Numbered from the stretch's first letter, positions 44,077 to 55,394 are shown. The stretch: 64,000 nucleotides of DNA from Thinopyrum elongatum (GCA_011799875.1 CM022302.1:302447048-302511047), one strand, 5' to 3'. Translations and numbers: made by a program. Notes: generated by a model not told the origin, from the sequence alone.

Positions 44077-44566
44077 CTAATTGGCTGAGCCAAAATACAT
44101 GGCCACAACAAAGAACCGAACGAGAACAGTTACCATAAGATTTGTAGCTGCTATTAGCAGAGCAACAGCAGCAAGCATTTGCGATCTAGCGGCCGTGGCG
44201 ACTGAGGAAACTGGCTTGAAGACATGATTTAGTGGGGCGGGCTGGATCGGCTGCTGGTTTGGAACGGCCGGGCAGTTTGAGGCTCTGAGCGGCGTTGTTG
44301 GCTTGCTGTACACGGGCTTGCTGTTGATCTCGGGAGATCTGCTTAGGAGTAAGCCTATTGGCATACACATTCTGGAACTCAAAGAAACGGCACCGGCGAG
44401 ACTGGAAAACATCAAAAAGTCATGCAGAAAATATGTTCAACCAAAGGTTAGAGATCTTTCAAGGGGCTGTGTTCAGCATTGTAAAAGAGGACAAATTCAG
44501 TTTCAGATCTGCTTACTTCGTATCAGCAGCACTTGTAGAAACGGATTTCCTCGTGCGCGGTTGCAT
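44077..44566 (-). CDS. small two-exon gene, 124 residues, probable membrane-tail protein
   Basis: Exon 1 (44566-44517, 50 bp) begins at an ATG in AAAGAAAATGC. Exon 2 (44401-44077, 325 bp) ends at a stop. The 115-bp intron has GTAAGC at its start and TTTTCCAG at its end, and 50 + 325 = 375 bp is divisible by three with the phase kept. The N-terminus is basic (MQPRTRKSVSTSAAD), the middle is Pro/Ser rich, and the C-terminus is hydrophobic: AAVALLIAATNLMVTVLV then RFFVVAMYF. It would suit a tail-anchored membrane protein. I do not recognise the family. No TE signature touches it, so it may be the only intact gene here. Exon 2 has a second, shorter open frame (RRCRFFEFQNVYANRLTPK), which does not fit the splice phase. 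Confidence 0.6.
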
Positions 44567-44893
44567 TTTCTTTTCTTTTGATGAGGGGTTCGTGCTCTGT
44601 TGCATGCAACTGCACGGAGTAGTACTCCTTTTTTTTCGCGGGCACAGAGTGAGTAGTCCTCCAACTGTGCATTAGCCACGGGCCAGGAAAAGATCAGGTC
44701 CGTTGCACTAGTCTGGACCTGGACACTGCTACCCCAACGAACGGCAATAAATGCGATTCTTCTAAAAAAAAGGCAATAAATGCGATAGCGCGGTTCCTGT
44801 TTTTGCGCAAATACGGGTGAGATCCGCGAAAGAAATACAGGTCATGGCCGCGATCACGAGGGCATGCAATGGCCGTGATTCCCGCAGATCCTA

Positions 44894-45117
44894 TTCGGCG
44901 CCTTTAGCGCCGGATACAGCTCATTTCACTAACGGGTGCACACCCCTTGTCGCGATTGGGGCGGCCCATTTTTTCTCCTTTTCTGTTTCTAAAAGGCAAA
45001 AAAGGTTCGGCGCCTTTAGCGCCGGATACAGCTCATTTCACTAACGGGTGCACACCCCTTGTCGCGATTGGGGCGGCCCATTTTTTCTCCTTTTCTGTTT
45101 CTAAAAGGCAAAAAAGG
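44894..45117. repeat. perfect 112-bp tandem duplication in the left MULE end
   Basis: Units 44894-45005 and 45006-45117 (start TTCGGCGCCTTTAGCGCC) appear identical, so the duplication is young. Confidence 0.95.
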
Positions 45118-45239
45118 TTGCAAAAGCCAGGCTTCGATCCCACGTCGAGGGACTTGAGAACAGTACGCGACAACCACCCAACCACTTAGGTTACTGTGGT
45201 TACGTACAGGTTTTTATTGTTTTGATCTTTATTCTGTTT

Positions 45240-46270
45240 TTATATATATTTTTCTGTCCTTTTTTCTTTCTTTTTCAACTTCGAGAAACTTTTTTATTCA
45301 TGATTTTTTTTTCTGCAAATCGATGAACTTTTTTTAGAATTCAAAGAACTTGTTTCAAACTTGATGAATTTTTTTCAAACCTGATAACCTTTTTTTTCAA
45401 ATTTTGATGAAGTTTTTTCAAATTTGGTGAACTTTTTTTCAAATTCGATGAACTTTTTTCAAATCCGATGAACTTTTTTTTCCAAATTTGATGAACTTTT
45501 TTCAAATCCGGTGAACTTTTTTTTCAAATCCGATGAACTTTTCAAATTCGATAAACTTTTTTCAAATTTTGTGTTCAAAATTGATGAACTTTTTACAATT
45601 TGATGAACTTTTCCAAATTGTAAACTGTTTTCAAATTCATAATTTTTAGATCCATGTGTTTTTCAAATTCAGTGAACTTTTTTCAAAATCGATGAACTTT
45701 TTTCAAAATCGTGAACATTTTTTTAGATTCTTTGAACTTTTTCTGTATTCGATGAACTTTTTTCAAAATCGATGAACATTTTTTCAAATTCGATGAACTT
45801 TTTTCCTAATTTGATGAACTTTTTTCATGTTGGATGAACTTTTTTCAAATTCAATGAACTTTTTCTGTATTTGATGAACTTTTTTCAAAATCGATGAACA
45901 TTTTTCCTAATTTGATGAACTATATTCATGTTGGATGAACTTTTTTCAAATTCAATGAACTTTTTCTGTATTCGATGAACTCAAAATCGATGAACTTTTT
46001 TTCAAATTCGACGAACTTTTTTCCTAATTTGATGAACTTTTTTCATCTTGGATGAACTTTTTTCAAATTCAATGAGCTTTTCTTCAAAGTCCATGAACTT
46101 TTAAAAAAATGGATGAACTTTTTTTTCAAAATTGGTGAGCTTTTATTCAAAATTGATGAACTTCTTTTCAAAATCGATGAACTTTTTCCAAAATCGATGA
46201 ACTGTTTTTCAAAATTGATGAACTTCTTTTCATGTTTGTGAACTTTTTGGAAATAGGTGTTTTTTTTTAA
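45240..46270. repeat. minisatellite-like array of TCGATGAACTTTTTTCAAAT units
   Basis: About 45 irregular units of 17-25 bp built on GATGAACTTTTTTCAAATT with substitutions. Strand asymmetry is strong (T-rich on the plus strand). No open frame. Confidence 0.9.
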
Positions 46271-46636
46271 TTCGTGATTTGTTCTGAAAGCTGAAAGCTG
46301 TGAACTTTCAAATTTTCTTCACATTTTTGTTCAAAAAAATCACGTTTTTTCCAAAAGTTATATACAGTAAATAGCGTGGCTGCACATATTCTTAAAGAGA
46401 TGGCGCTGTAATTATTCACTAGCGGCTGGTTGGTCTCATGGTTAGGCAACAGTCTCTAAAGCTTGACTATGTGACTTTGAATCCTGGCAGACGCAACATT
46501 TTTACGGGATTTTTTTCTACTATAAATTATTTTCCGCTACGCAGCTTCTCGTGGGCCGGCCCACCAGCTGCGACGTGCGAGCGCCAGCTGCCTGAACCGG
46601 CACTTAAGGCGCCGGTTAGGAGGTCTCCGTGATTCC

Positions 46637-48955
46637 AGGAGCATCTAAGCTCGGGCTCAGAACTGAATTTTCGGTAGTTATGCCTACATTTGTCTTACAA
46701 AAAAGAAACAAAATTCATAATCCATGGCAAAACTTCATAAAACCAAACACAAAAAAGCGCACAACAAAAATAGCCATAATTTCTCATTTTGCAGGGACTT
46801 ATGAAATAAATAAAATATCTAATTTGCCATGTAAACAAAGGAAATAGTACAGGTAAGATCAGCACTTCCCTCGTACCCACGACACATCGCCACTCCTACG
46901 GTTCTCCCACCTCCCGCCGGCGCCGGAGCCGGTCTGCCTCGTCTCCTGTGGCCTTAGGGCCATGGACTCGTGGTGGATCCCGGCCCTTGCCGGCGGGAGG
47001 GTTTCGTTTTTGGATGCTTTTCTGAGTCTTTTTAGGATTTGTGTCCTGCTTAGAGAGACGATGCAAGCGACGACTCTCTGATGATGGACTAAAGTTCTCC
47101 CCGCCTAGCCCCCGTTCTGGTGGTGCTTATAGCGTCGCCGGAGGGTGTGTGGAGGTTTGTCTCCAGCGGATCTTGCGGGATTCGGTCGACGTTTGTCTTC
47201 GATGAATCCACGTTGATCCGGTCTTTGTTCGTCTGTGTTGATGTGTCTACAGGTTGGACCATTCCGATCTACACTTCTCTTCAGTGGCGACGGTTGTTGT
47301 TCTGGTGCGCTAGTCCTATAGGGCCTTAGCACGACGACTTACCGACTGTCTACTACAATAAGTTTTGCCCGACTCTAGTGAAGGAGGGGCAATGACGGCG
47401 GCGCACTTTGGGCTCGCTTCAGTGCTTGTAGTCGTCACTAGGTGGTCTACGGATCTGGATGTAATTTTTGTTATTTCTGGTATTCGTTGTACTGTCATGA
47501 TTGATGATGAATAGATTGGAAGTTTTTTCGTAAAAAAAAAGATGCGACAAAATTGCCATGTGTTGGAGATCAAAAAATGTGAAAATTGCCATGAGGATAT
47601 AAAAATCACTTTTGAGAAAATAATTTGGCCATTTTGTGTATTTTGCATTTCCTTATTGGAATAAAGGAGATGAAAAAGTATCTACATCTGCGGTGTGACT
47701 ATGATGTAATACAAAATTACAATGCTCTAGAGTAAACATAAAGGTCTAATTTGTCATCCTTTCTTACAATAAAAATGGGCGTGGCAAGAAATATAATTTT
47801 TTTGCCATGGGACTACGAATAAAAGTTTGCCATGACTGAATTTGCCATCCTTCCCACAACAAATCTGCCATAGAGTAATTATTAAAAATACCATGGTGTA
47901 TTTATGAAAAATGCCCAGGGTCTAATTAGTCAAATTTCCATGGTTTAAAATAAAAAATGCCATCGTATTTAGAAATAAAAATGGGCATGGAAAATATATA
48001 TAAAATGTTCTCTTGAAACACAAAATTTGCCATGGCAAAAGAAAAGGAAAATTTTGCCATGTATGTTAAAGTAAAATTGTCATGGCAATAAAGGTAAATT
48101 TACCATGGCAAACTAAAATTTTAAAAATGTCATGACGAAATGAAAAGAAAATTGCCATGTGAATAAAACTAAAATTTGCTATGTATGTTAAAGTAAATTT
48201 GCCATCGGAATAAAGGTAAATTTGCCATGGTAAAATTAAAATTTAAAATTTGCCATGGCAAGAAAATAAAAAATTTGCCATGACAATAAAGGTAAAATTG
48301 CTATGGAAAAGTTAATTTGCCATGGCAGATGCATATTAAATTTTGGCATGGTATTTTGATAATAAATGCGATGCTTTTATATAAGAAATTTGCCATGTAT
48401 GTGAAATAACAAAAAAAATTGATCAAATATTGCCATGGCAAATTCATATTCAAGTTTGCCATGGTATTTGTATCAAAAGATGTCATCTTTTCATCTTTTG
48501 TGTAATAAAATTACCGTATATGTGAAATTACACGTTTTTTTAAATCAAATTTGCAATGGCAAATGTATATTCAAATTTGCCATGCTTATAAAAATAAATT
48601 TGCCATGTATGTGAAATAACACAAAAATTGATCAAAAATTGCCATGGCAAATGCATGTTCAAATTTGCCATGGTATTCGTACCAAAAATGCCATCTCTTG
48701 TGTAATAAAATTGCCGTGTATGTGAAATAACACACAAATGATCAAAATTGTCGTGGCAAATGCATGTTCAAATTTGTCGTGGTATTGTTTTATCAAAATT
48801 GCCATGCTTTATAAAAATAAATTTGCCACGTATGTGAAAAAGTTTTGTAATGGATTTACCTAGTGACCATTAATGAAATTTTCAAGTTATGAAAAAAAGC
48901 CTATAGAAAAAGGAAAAATGTTAAAAAAATATGCCATGTGACAATAATGGAATTT
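46637..48955. repeat. TTGCCATG-rich repeat region (unclassified element), left part
   Basis: From about 46700 to 46830 and from 47550 to 48950 the word TTGCCATG(G) recurs every 10-50 bases. At 48310-48830 a higher-order unit of roughly 100-140 bp repeats: GCCATGGCAAATGCAT, CAAATTTGCCATGG, TGTGTAATAAAATTGCC and TATGTGAAATAACAC in order. The same vocabulary resumes at 54813, so one element was split by the LTR retrotransposon at 48956-54812. Confidence 0.8.
46860..47541 (+). mobile_element. 5'-truncated LINE or retroposon 3' end with A-tail
   Basis: A unique 680-bp block interrupts the TTGCCATG repeats and ends with a run of A (GTAAAAAAAAAG, 47530-47541). The final part (CTAGGTGGTCTACGGATCTG, then GGATGTAATTTTTG and GAATAGATTGGAAGTTTTTT) looks like a non-LTR 3' untranslated end. 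The 5' border and target duplication are unclear (AAGATCAG before, AAGATGCG after). Confidence 0.65.
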
Positions 48956-49831
48956 TGTCGGCAATCTAGGAACCAGGGTACCCAGATCTGCCTCCCTGCG
49001 GCACACGGCGTGGCTCCCTCGACGGCCTGGTATGGCCCAGCGGCAAGGCCTTCAAGACAAGACCCTCGAGAGGGCCCAGGCCTCGCGAGGCGGATGACAC
49101 CAAGACCTCCAAAGGAGCGGCCTCCCCAGGTTGCCTCCCGAGGAGCGGAGATTTCTATGCAGGTACCCAGCCTCCCGAGGCTGCAATGATGTGAGCCATG
49201 ACGACCAAGGCCAGGCGGGCGCCAGCGGGCGCAGAGGGGGCAGTTTCCCTTTCGGTGCTAAGGGAGCAAGGACAGGCGCAGGTTCCCGAGGAATCCCCCA
49301 AAGCTTTCCATTCCGGTGCAACAAGACCAAGACCACGGGCTTGGCAGGACGGATGTCATCACCGAGCCCACCGCTGTGTCATGACCAGAAGCTTTGCAGG
49401 AGAAGACCACCTTTCGTCAGGATTAGATGTACTTCTTATCCCCTTTCAAATTGGCCGTTGTGGGATCCCTTCCCGCCTAAGTTTTGAGGGAAGAGGACCA
49501 AGGCCACTATAAATATAGGTTAGCCACCACCATAGAGGGGGATCGGATCCTTTCCACCCTCTCCACCATAGCCCTCGCGAGGCTGTTCATCCACTGTACT
49601 TGTTCTTCCTCAACCCCTCGTGAGGCCAATCCACCACAAAGCAGGAGTAGGGTTTTACACCGCAAGGTGGCCCGAACCTGGGTAAACTGCCGTGTTCTTC
49701 TTCTTCCCCGCTCGCGTGAATTCAACGAGGCTAGGCTGTAGGGTGGCGAGCTTGAGACTTGAGAGGTTGAGATCTTCGCACACGCCATAGAGTTCGAACC
49801 TTCTTGGGTCTGCGGAGCCCTGAATTCAACA
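48956..49831 (+). repeat. 5' LTR of the 48956-54812 element
   Basis: 876 bp. CTATAAATATAG, a TATA-like site, lies near 49506-49517, and a CCTCGTGAGGCC near-palindrome near 49615. Few differences from the 3' copy. Confidence 0.92.
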
Positions 49832-49851
49832 TTTGGCGCGCCAGGTAGGGG
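49832..49851 (+). other. PBS region of the 48956-54812 element
   Basis: TTTGGCGCGCCAGGTAGGGG directly follows the LTR. It is not the methionine-tRNA type; I cannot name the tRNA. Confidence 0.6.
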
Positions 49852-49852
49852 C

Positions 49853-51402
49853 GTGTCGAAGATCGGCCTATTCACCAACCACGACCCTCGCCAGGACTGG
49901 TGCGACCAGCCTCGTGAGGGCCGTTGGCGTGATGAGCCTCGCGATGGACCCTGGCGTGACCAGCCTCGTGAGGCCCGTCCTCAGGGCAATGCCGGCCTCC
50001 CTCCGCTGCCGCCGCCGCCCAGGAGAAATGACGACAACCGGCAGGACGACAGGGCTTGGGGCTTCCAGGAGCCTCGTGCGGTCGCCTGCATCCTGGGTGG
50101 TGCCCAGGCCCCGGCCTCACATCTCATCTTCAAGCAGTTTCCCGAGAGTTGAACGCGGCCCTCCCGAAGCTCGAGGCCGCGCGTCCCCTCAGGTGGTCGC
50201 AGTGCGCTATCACCTTCGACTCCAAGGACCACCTCAAGTGCTCGGCCGCCGGAGGCGCGCTTCCCATGCTCTGCACACCCACCATCAGCAACGTCCTCGT
50301 CACCAAGACCCTCATTGACGGAGGTGCAGGGCTCAATGTTCTCTCTGTCGAGACGTTCGAGACGCTCCAAGTGCCTTATGACCAGCTCCTGCCGACCAAG
50401 CCTTTCTCAGGGGTGACAGATGGCTCCACCGTCCCCCTGGGGCAGATACGCCTCCCAGTCACCTTCGGCAAGCGTGACAACTACCACACCGAGCTCATCG
50501 ACTTCGACGTCGCCCACATTGGCCTCCCGTACAACGCCATCCTTGGGTACCCGGCCCTCGCCAAGTTCATGGCGGCAACCCACCATGGCTACAATGTCCT
50601 CAAGATGCTAGGGAGTGGCGGCATCATCACGGTCGCCTGCGATGAGAAAGACGCAGTATGCTCCCTTGAGCGTGCCTACCAAGCCGCGGCGGTTGACAAC
50701 TCTGACGATGAGGGCGGCGTCCTGCCTCCCGAGGCCACCCCCAAGAAGAAGAAGCAGCTCCTTCCCAAGAGCCGTCAGGAGACCGAGGCGCCCGCTGGCG
50801 GTGCCTTGGGCTCCGCGCTCACTGCTGGGGCGCCCCTTCCTCCCGCATAGGAAGGCGCGCCCGGTGCCTCCCTTAGTTCGGGCTCGGGGGCTTCCGCCTG
50901 GAGAGCCTCTGACCTGACCAGCGCGACGAGGGAGGTGCTCGGGCACCACTTGGAGGCGTGCTTCGATGCGCGCCCCCACAAGCAAGGCGCACGGTGCGAG
51001 GCTCCAGGTGCGCGAGAATTCATCACCAAGGCGATCGAGGAGCTTCAGGAGGCGTGGGCCATGCGTGGCGAGCGTTGCCCCGCACCACCCGATGCAGCCG
51101 CACCCGCTGGTGCGGGCGACGAGCTACGCGTCTACGTCAACATCCCGGGTCTCAACAAGGCCGCATCAGAAGACCTCTTCTGGCCGTCGCGCGTCAGCCG
51201 GAGTGGGGGCTACCCCTGCAGCTACGTCCGCATGCCGTTTGGCCTGCTGAACGTAGGGCGCCATGTTCAGTGCCTCGCACAGCATGCTGTGGTGTCTCAC
51301 GAGGCCAGGTGGTTTGTGGTCATGTCAGAGGAGGTCACAGACCCTCGCGAGCCCCCAGGGCCTCATGAGCTCCCCCGACCTCTAGAAACACCCAGCTCGT
51401 GA
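49853..51402 (+). pseudogene. gag/protease/RT remnants of the 48956-54812 element
   Basis: A short frame (49853-50152) codes Arg/Asp/Trp/Pro repeats from the word CAGCCTCGTGAGG and takes the place of gag. In another frame, from about 50150, LEAARPLRWSQCAITFDSKD leads to the protease active site LIDGGAGLNVLSVETF (near 50315) and ends at TAG 50848. The same frame continues with reverse-transcriptase scraps: RVYVNIPGLNKAASEDLFWP (near 51130) fused to CSYVRMPFGLLN (near 51220). The catalytic core between and after them is deleted. Confidence 0.75.
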
Positions 51403-52859
51403 GGAGCGATCTCCGCGGCACACGTCCTCAGCTACCCCGACGCTTCTACAACACTGGTGCTAGGTGTCTTTTTGGTTTGTTCAGTTGAGGGCGCCCCCCG
51501 GGCTGCATTATCTTCAGGCTGTCAGGGTCCGCCCCCATAGTTGCACTGTTTCGATTCACCTAATTTGGACTGATTATGCTTGCTCAAGCCGTTGTGGCTG
51601 TTAACCTTGCGCCTGACTGTGTATTACCTCTGGAGCTGCCTCCGCGGGCTTTGCGCGTTGCTAGCTCTCCCCTTGAACGTCCCACGAGAGGGGCTACTGG
51701 CACGGCGCCTGTGCTCGGGTCCGTCCTTGCACCGCCGATAAATCTAAGAGACTGAGCTCTGGCTCACGGGCCGGTCTCGTGCACGTCACCTCACCAAGTC
51801 CTTAGTGCCTTCGTCTTCTCACAGAACGATTACGGGCAGATCAGCAAGCACGGCCGCCCCTTTGCATTTCGCAACTAATTAATATGCAGGAACCTTCGGA
51901 GACAGGACCTCGAGCGGCCCTGCCAACACCTCACCGCCCTAGAAGGACACGCTGTAGCGTTTTAGCTCGCAAAAGGCTAAGTGAAATCACTTCACGCACC
52001 GCGTGCCGCTGGGTACAACCCCTCCTAAGCACCCCTGCGGGGCGAGCCACTTCTCTCTCATGCAAATCGCTTGCACGCTAAAAGGGGGGCCCTTGAGCAT
52101 CGCACGTCAGGGGCTCCTACTAGCTCTCGAGCCCTCACCCCCTGGCCTTGACCACGACATCGTGACCTGGCATACCAGCGGCGGCTGAGCCCCGCTCGAG
52201 GGCCGGATCCTGAGAACATAGAGCACCATGATGAGCGGGGAAAGGGGGGTCGCAAGCCTCGCGGAGGAGTACAGGGGGAAGGAACAGGGAGCGCGCCCAA
52301 GGTTAGAAGCCCGAAGAAGTTCGCCCTCACGACGAGAGAACCGCCACAGGCCACGAGCTCGCTAAGCTAAGTTACCTCACACGCACCAGCATGAGCCTTG
52401 CCACTAACGCTTTGCTTTCTCGCGACCTCGCTTGGGCAAGGAATCCCCCCTCTTAATCTTTTGGGAGCCGCTTGCATGCCAAAGGGGACCTCCTGAGCAT
52501 CACGCCTCGGGGGCTCTTACTGGATCTCGGGTCGCTCACCTCCTGGCCTTGACCACGGCATCGCGACCAGGCATACCAGCGACGGCCGAAGCTTGCCTGG
52601 GGACTAGGTCCTGTCGGCGTAGAGCACTAAGCTACCGCAAGAGCGAGAAGGCGGCCCGTGCCCAAGCGAGGAACGCAAAAATGACATAAGCTGGAAAATA
52701 TTAACATGAAGGCGCAAGCGCCACGGTTCTTACACACCCCCGCGGGGCCCCTCACGGTTTTTATGCAGGAAATGAAACAAAAGAAAAGGTCTCCCGGGGA
52801 CCACAGCCCAGGAGGCGCCAACTCTGGCATCATGGCGCCTAGTCGGTGTCATCCCCTTC
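51403..52859. other. non-coding region before the antisense ORF, with an imperfect duplication
   Basis: No supported gene. Segments at about 52055-52230 and 52465-52630 are diverged copies about 410 bp apart. Both carry CGCTTGCA.GC.AAAGGGG, CTGGCCTTGACCACG and GGCATACCAGCG.CGGC. Confidence 0.6.
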
Positions 52860-53611
52860 CTAGACCCGGGTGTGGCGGCGTGGTGGCTCGTCGTAGTCGT
52901 CGTTACTGGAGCTTGATTCGGAGGAGGCGCCGCTGCTGCTGGAGGTGTCATGGCCAAGGGCAAGTTCACTGCGGGAAGCATCGCCGCCGCTGTTGCCGCC
53001 CCTTGAGCAACACTACAGGCGTTCGTCGTCTTCCCCGAAGACCTTGAAGAAGAGCATCGACGCCCCGTCGTACCTAAAATGGAGGGTGTGCCTCCCCTCC
53101 GATCCGCAGGCGTGCGCAATCGTTCCCCATCCACGGGTCATGAAGACATCACTGAAGAAGGTGGCCTTGACCTCCGCCTGCGAGGCTTGGCCGCAGCAGC
53201 CGTCGTGCTGTAGCCACAGCTCGACGGGTCCCCGTGCCGGCAACTCCTCGGCCAAGGCGCGTGGGAGTCGGATCTAGGTGCGCGCCGGCATCATCACCCA
53301 CACCACAAACTCGCGGGTTGTGCCGTCGGCATGGGCCCATGGGTGAGGTGGTCGGATGACCGTCGCCTGCTCCCCTCCACGGCCTCGTTCTCGACAGTGC
53401 CCGCGGCCACCCCCGCGGGAAGGACCCTGTGCGTAAACGATTGAGCTGGCATGGGCTCCAGGCGGCGCGCGCGCTCGTATCCAGGAGGGGCAGCCATGGG
53501 CGTTGCGGTGGCCCGATGAGGGTGGCCGTGACCCCTCTTCGGCGGCAGTGGCTCCGGTTCCTCCCGTGGAGCTTTCCCTTTCTCGGTGGCGGAGAACCTC
53601 CTCACCGGCAC
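52860..53611 (-). pseudogene. antisense ORF with a B3-like domain inside the Ty3 element
   Basis: On the minus strand a frame opens MPVRRFSATEKGKAP at 53611. A second frame takes over near 53330: TREFVVWVMMPAR, RLPRALAEELP, VELWLQHDGC, then GWGTIAHACGSEG and LHFRYDGASMLFFKVFGEDD. The spacing of hydrophobic strands, the GW..F/I motif and the final L.F.YDG....KVF fit a plant B3 DNA-binding domain. A Ser/Asp-rich tail ends PPRRHTRV at 52860. Two TAG stops (53274-53276, 53013-53015) and one frameshift break it. Tat-lineage elements are known to carry antisense extra ORFs at this place; their role is unknown. Confidence 0.6.
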
Positions 53612-53924
53612 AATGGATGCTGCTGCAAGAGTGCGGGATGAGAAGTAAGAAGATGAAGATGGGCTAGGGGGCTCCGCCCCCTCGCCCTTTTATAGGCGAA
53701 GGAAGGCTAACCGGCGCCCTTCCATGTTCTGAGAGATGATGGCACCGCTGCATGCACCAGGCTGCTATCAATTCGGAGCAGTTGCCGAGGTGACGTGGGG
53801 AAGCGGAGGCGTCCGCGCCCCATCGGGCACCACGCGTCAAGCCTAGCCCGCAGGCGATTGGGGCCCGCGGCGCTTTGCCCTTACGCCTTGGCTTCGCCTC
53901 AAAGCCAGCCCGAGCGCGCCTTGT

Positions 53925-53936
53925 GCCCGGGGCTAC
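53925..53936 (+). other. PPT region of the 48956-54812 element
   Basis: GCCCGGGGCTAC directly precedes the 3' LTR. It is not a pure purine run, but this G-rich form stands at the expected place. Confidence 0.45.
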
Positions 53937-54812
53937 TGTCGGCGTTCTGGGAACCAGGGTACCCAGATCTGCCTGCCTGCGGCCCACGACATGGCTCCCT
54001 CGATGGCCTGGTATGGCCTAGCGGCAAGGCCTTCAAGACAAGACCCTCGAGAGGGCCCCGGCCTCGCGAGGCGGACGACACCAAGACCTCCAAAGGAGCG
54101 GCCTCCCCAGGTTGCCTCTCGAGGAGCGGAGATTTCTATGCAGGTACCCAGCCTCCTGAGGCTGCAATGACGTGAGCCATGACGACCAAGGCCAGGCGGG
54201 CGCCAGCGGGCGCAGAGGGGGCAGTTTCCCTTTCGGTGCTAAGGGAGCAAGGACATGAGCAGGTTCCCGAGGAATCCCCCAAAGCTTTCCATTTCGGTGC
54301 AACAAGACCAAGACCACGGGCTCGGCAGGACGGATGTCATCGCCGAGCCCACCACTGCATCACGACCAGAAGCTTTGCAGGAGAAGACCATCTTTCGTCA
54401 GGATTAGATGTACTTCTTGTCCCCTTTCAAATTGGCCGTTGTGGGATCCCTTCCCGCCTAAGTTTTGAGGGAAGAGGACCAAGGCCACTATAAATATAGG
54501 TTAGCCACCACCATAGAGGGGGATCGGATCCTTTCCACCCTCTCCACCATAGCCCTTGCGAGGCTGTTCATCAACTGTACTTGTTCTTCCTCAGCCCCTC
54601 GTGAGGCCAATCCACCACAAAGCAGGAGTAAGGTTTTACACCGCAAGGTGGCTCGAACCTGGGTAAACTGCCGTGTTCTTCTTCTTCCCCTCTCACGCGA
54701 ATTCGACAAGGCTAGGCTATAGGGTGGCGAGCTTGAGACTTGAGAGGTTGAGATCTTCGCACATGCCCCAGAGTTCAAACCTTCTTGGGTCTGCGGAGCC
54801 CAGAATCTGACA
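53937..54812 (+). repeat. 3' LTR of the 48956-54812 element
   Basis: 876 bp, TGTCGGCGTTCTGGG...AATCTGACA, followed by AATTT. Confidence 0.92.
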
Positions 54813-55231
54813 AATTTCTCGTATGAACAAAAATGAATTGCCATGTTACGAAGACACCGAAAGAATAATTTACCATTGCACATGCCAAAACCTGTATGAA
54901 ATCGGTTGCATCTTACATATGATTTATAGCATTTACTGCTTCTAATTTGTTGAAACATCACTTATGATGAGACGCTTTTAACTTGGCAGAGTCATATTGG
55001 TTGCATCTTTCTTGTGGTGTCTAGTTTGCATTGCTTCTTATTTGTTGAAATGGCTTCTGCTTAGTTTACACAACATAGGTGTGAATATGTCATGCCGTCC
55101 TATTTGTTGGACATATTCAATCCTCCTATCATGCGGTTGCCTTACATGAAAGTAGTGTTCGTTAGTATCATGCATCAATGACTTCTGAAGAGCGAATTTA
55201 TTCCTTTTTCTTGTGGGTATGACTTGATTAG
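54813..55231. repeat. TTGCCATG-rich element, right part
   Basis: Begins with TTGCCATG/TTACCATTG words, then changes to an AT-rich stretch with TTGGTTGCATCTT and TTATTTGTTGAAA phrases each seen twice. No gene. Confidence 0.6.
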
Positions 55232-55394
55232 TGATGTAGGGTAGAACCCTAGGGGCCAATCTTTCACGAAATGGAGGGGATCCCGCGAAGAACACGAAGA
55301 ACACGAGGGGAAACATGATGGAAAATAGAGGAAACACTCAAGAACAAGTCCAATCACACATCCACTAGACTAACAAACACATAGATCCACAAGG
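55232..55394. repeat. LTR fragment of the 965-14793 family
   Basis: Starts TGATGTAGGGTAGAACCCTAGGGGCC, as the LTRs at 965 and 13883 do, and follows them with divergence (GAAGAACACGA, ACACTCAA). It is cut after 163 bp by the Copia element. The rest should lie beyond the window. Confidence 0.85.

Larger units (their letters stand above)
44883..46626. mobile_element. Mutator-like element (non-autonomous), 10-bp TSD CCGTGATTCC
   Basis: CCGTGATTCC occurs at 44873-44882 and again at 46627-46636. Inside, the left end carries AGATCCTATTCGGCGCCTTT and the right end, read inward, AGACCTCCTAACCGGCGCCTT. The resemblance goes on: GGGCGGCCCA faces GGGCCGGCCCA, and TTGC....GCCAGG.TTC faces its partner near 46490. 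Long inverted ends with a 9-10 bp target duplication are typical of Mutator elements. The core is a tandem array, with no transposase. Confidence 0.75.
48956..54812 (+). mobile_element. deleted Ty3/Gypsy element with antisense B3-like ORF, TSD AATTT
   Basis: LTRs 48956-49831 and 53937-54812 are each 876 bp, begin TGTCGGC..TCT and end CTGACA or TTCAACA. AATTT flanks both (48951-48955, 54813-54817). The PBS type, protease of the DGG kind, and long non-coding region with an antisense ORF before the 3' LTR resemble the Tat lineage (for example maize Grande). Most of gag, reverse transcriptase and all of integrase are gone. Confidence 0.9.

Noticed and set aside
44186..44385. Alternative frame RRCRFFEFQNVYANRLTPK as the product of the small gene's exon 2
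   Set aside because: It does not join the predicted exon 1 in phase (50 bp leaves two bases), whereas the chosen frame does. An unseen upstream exon could change this.
46415..46500. tRNA gene
   Set aside because: Only loose resemblance to A and B boxes; no cloverleaf could be drawn by eye. It is part of the inverted end of the Mutator-like element.
47550..48950. TTGCCATG array as CRISPR or centromeric satellite
   Set aside because: Spacing is irregular, units are AT-rich and of variable length, and the array belongs to a dispersed repeat that resumes after the nested LTR element.
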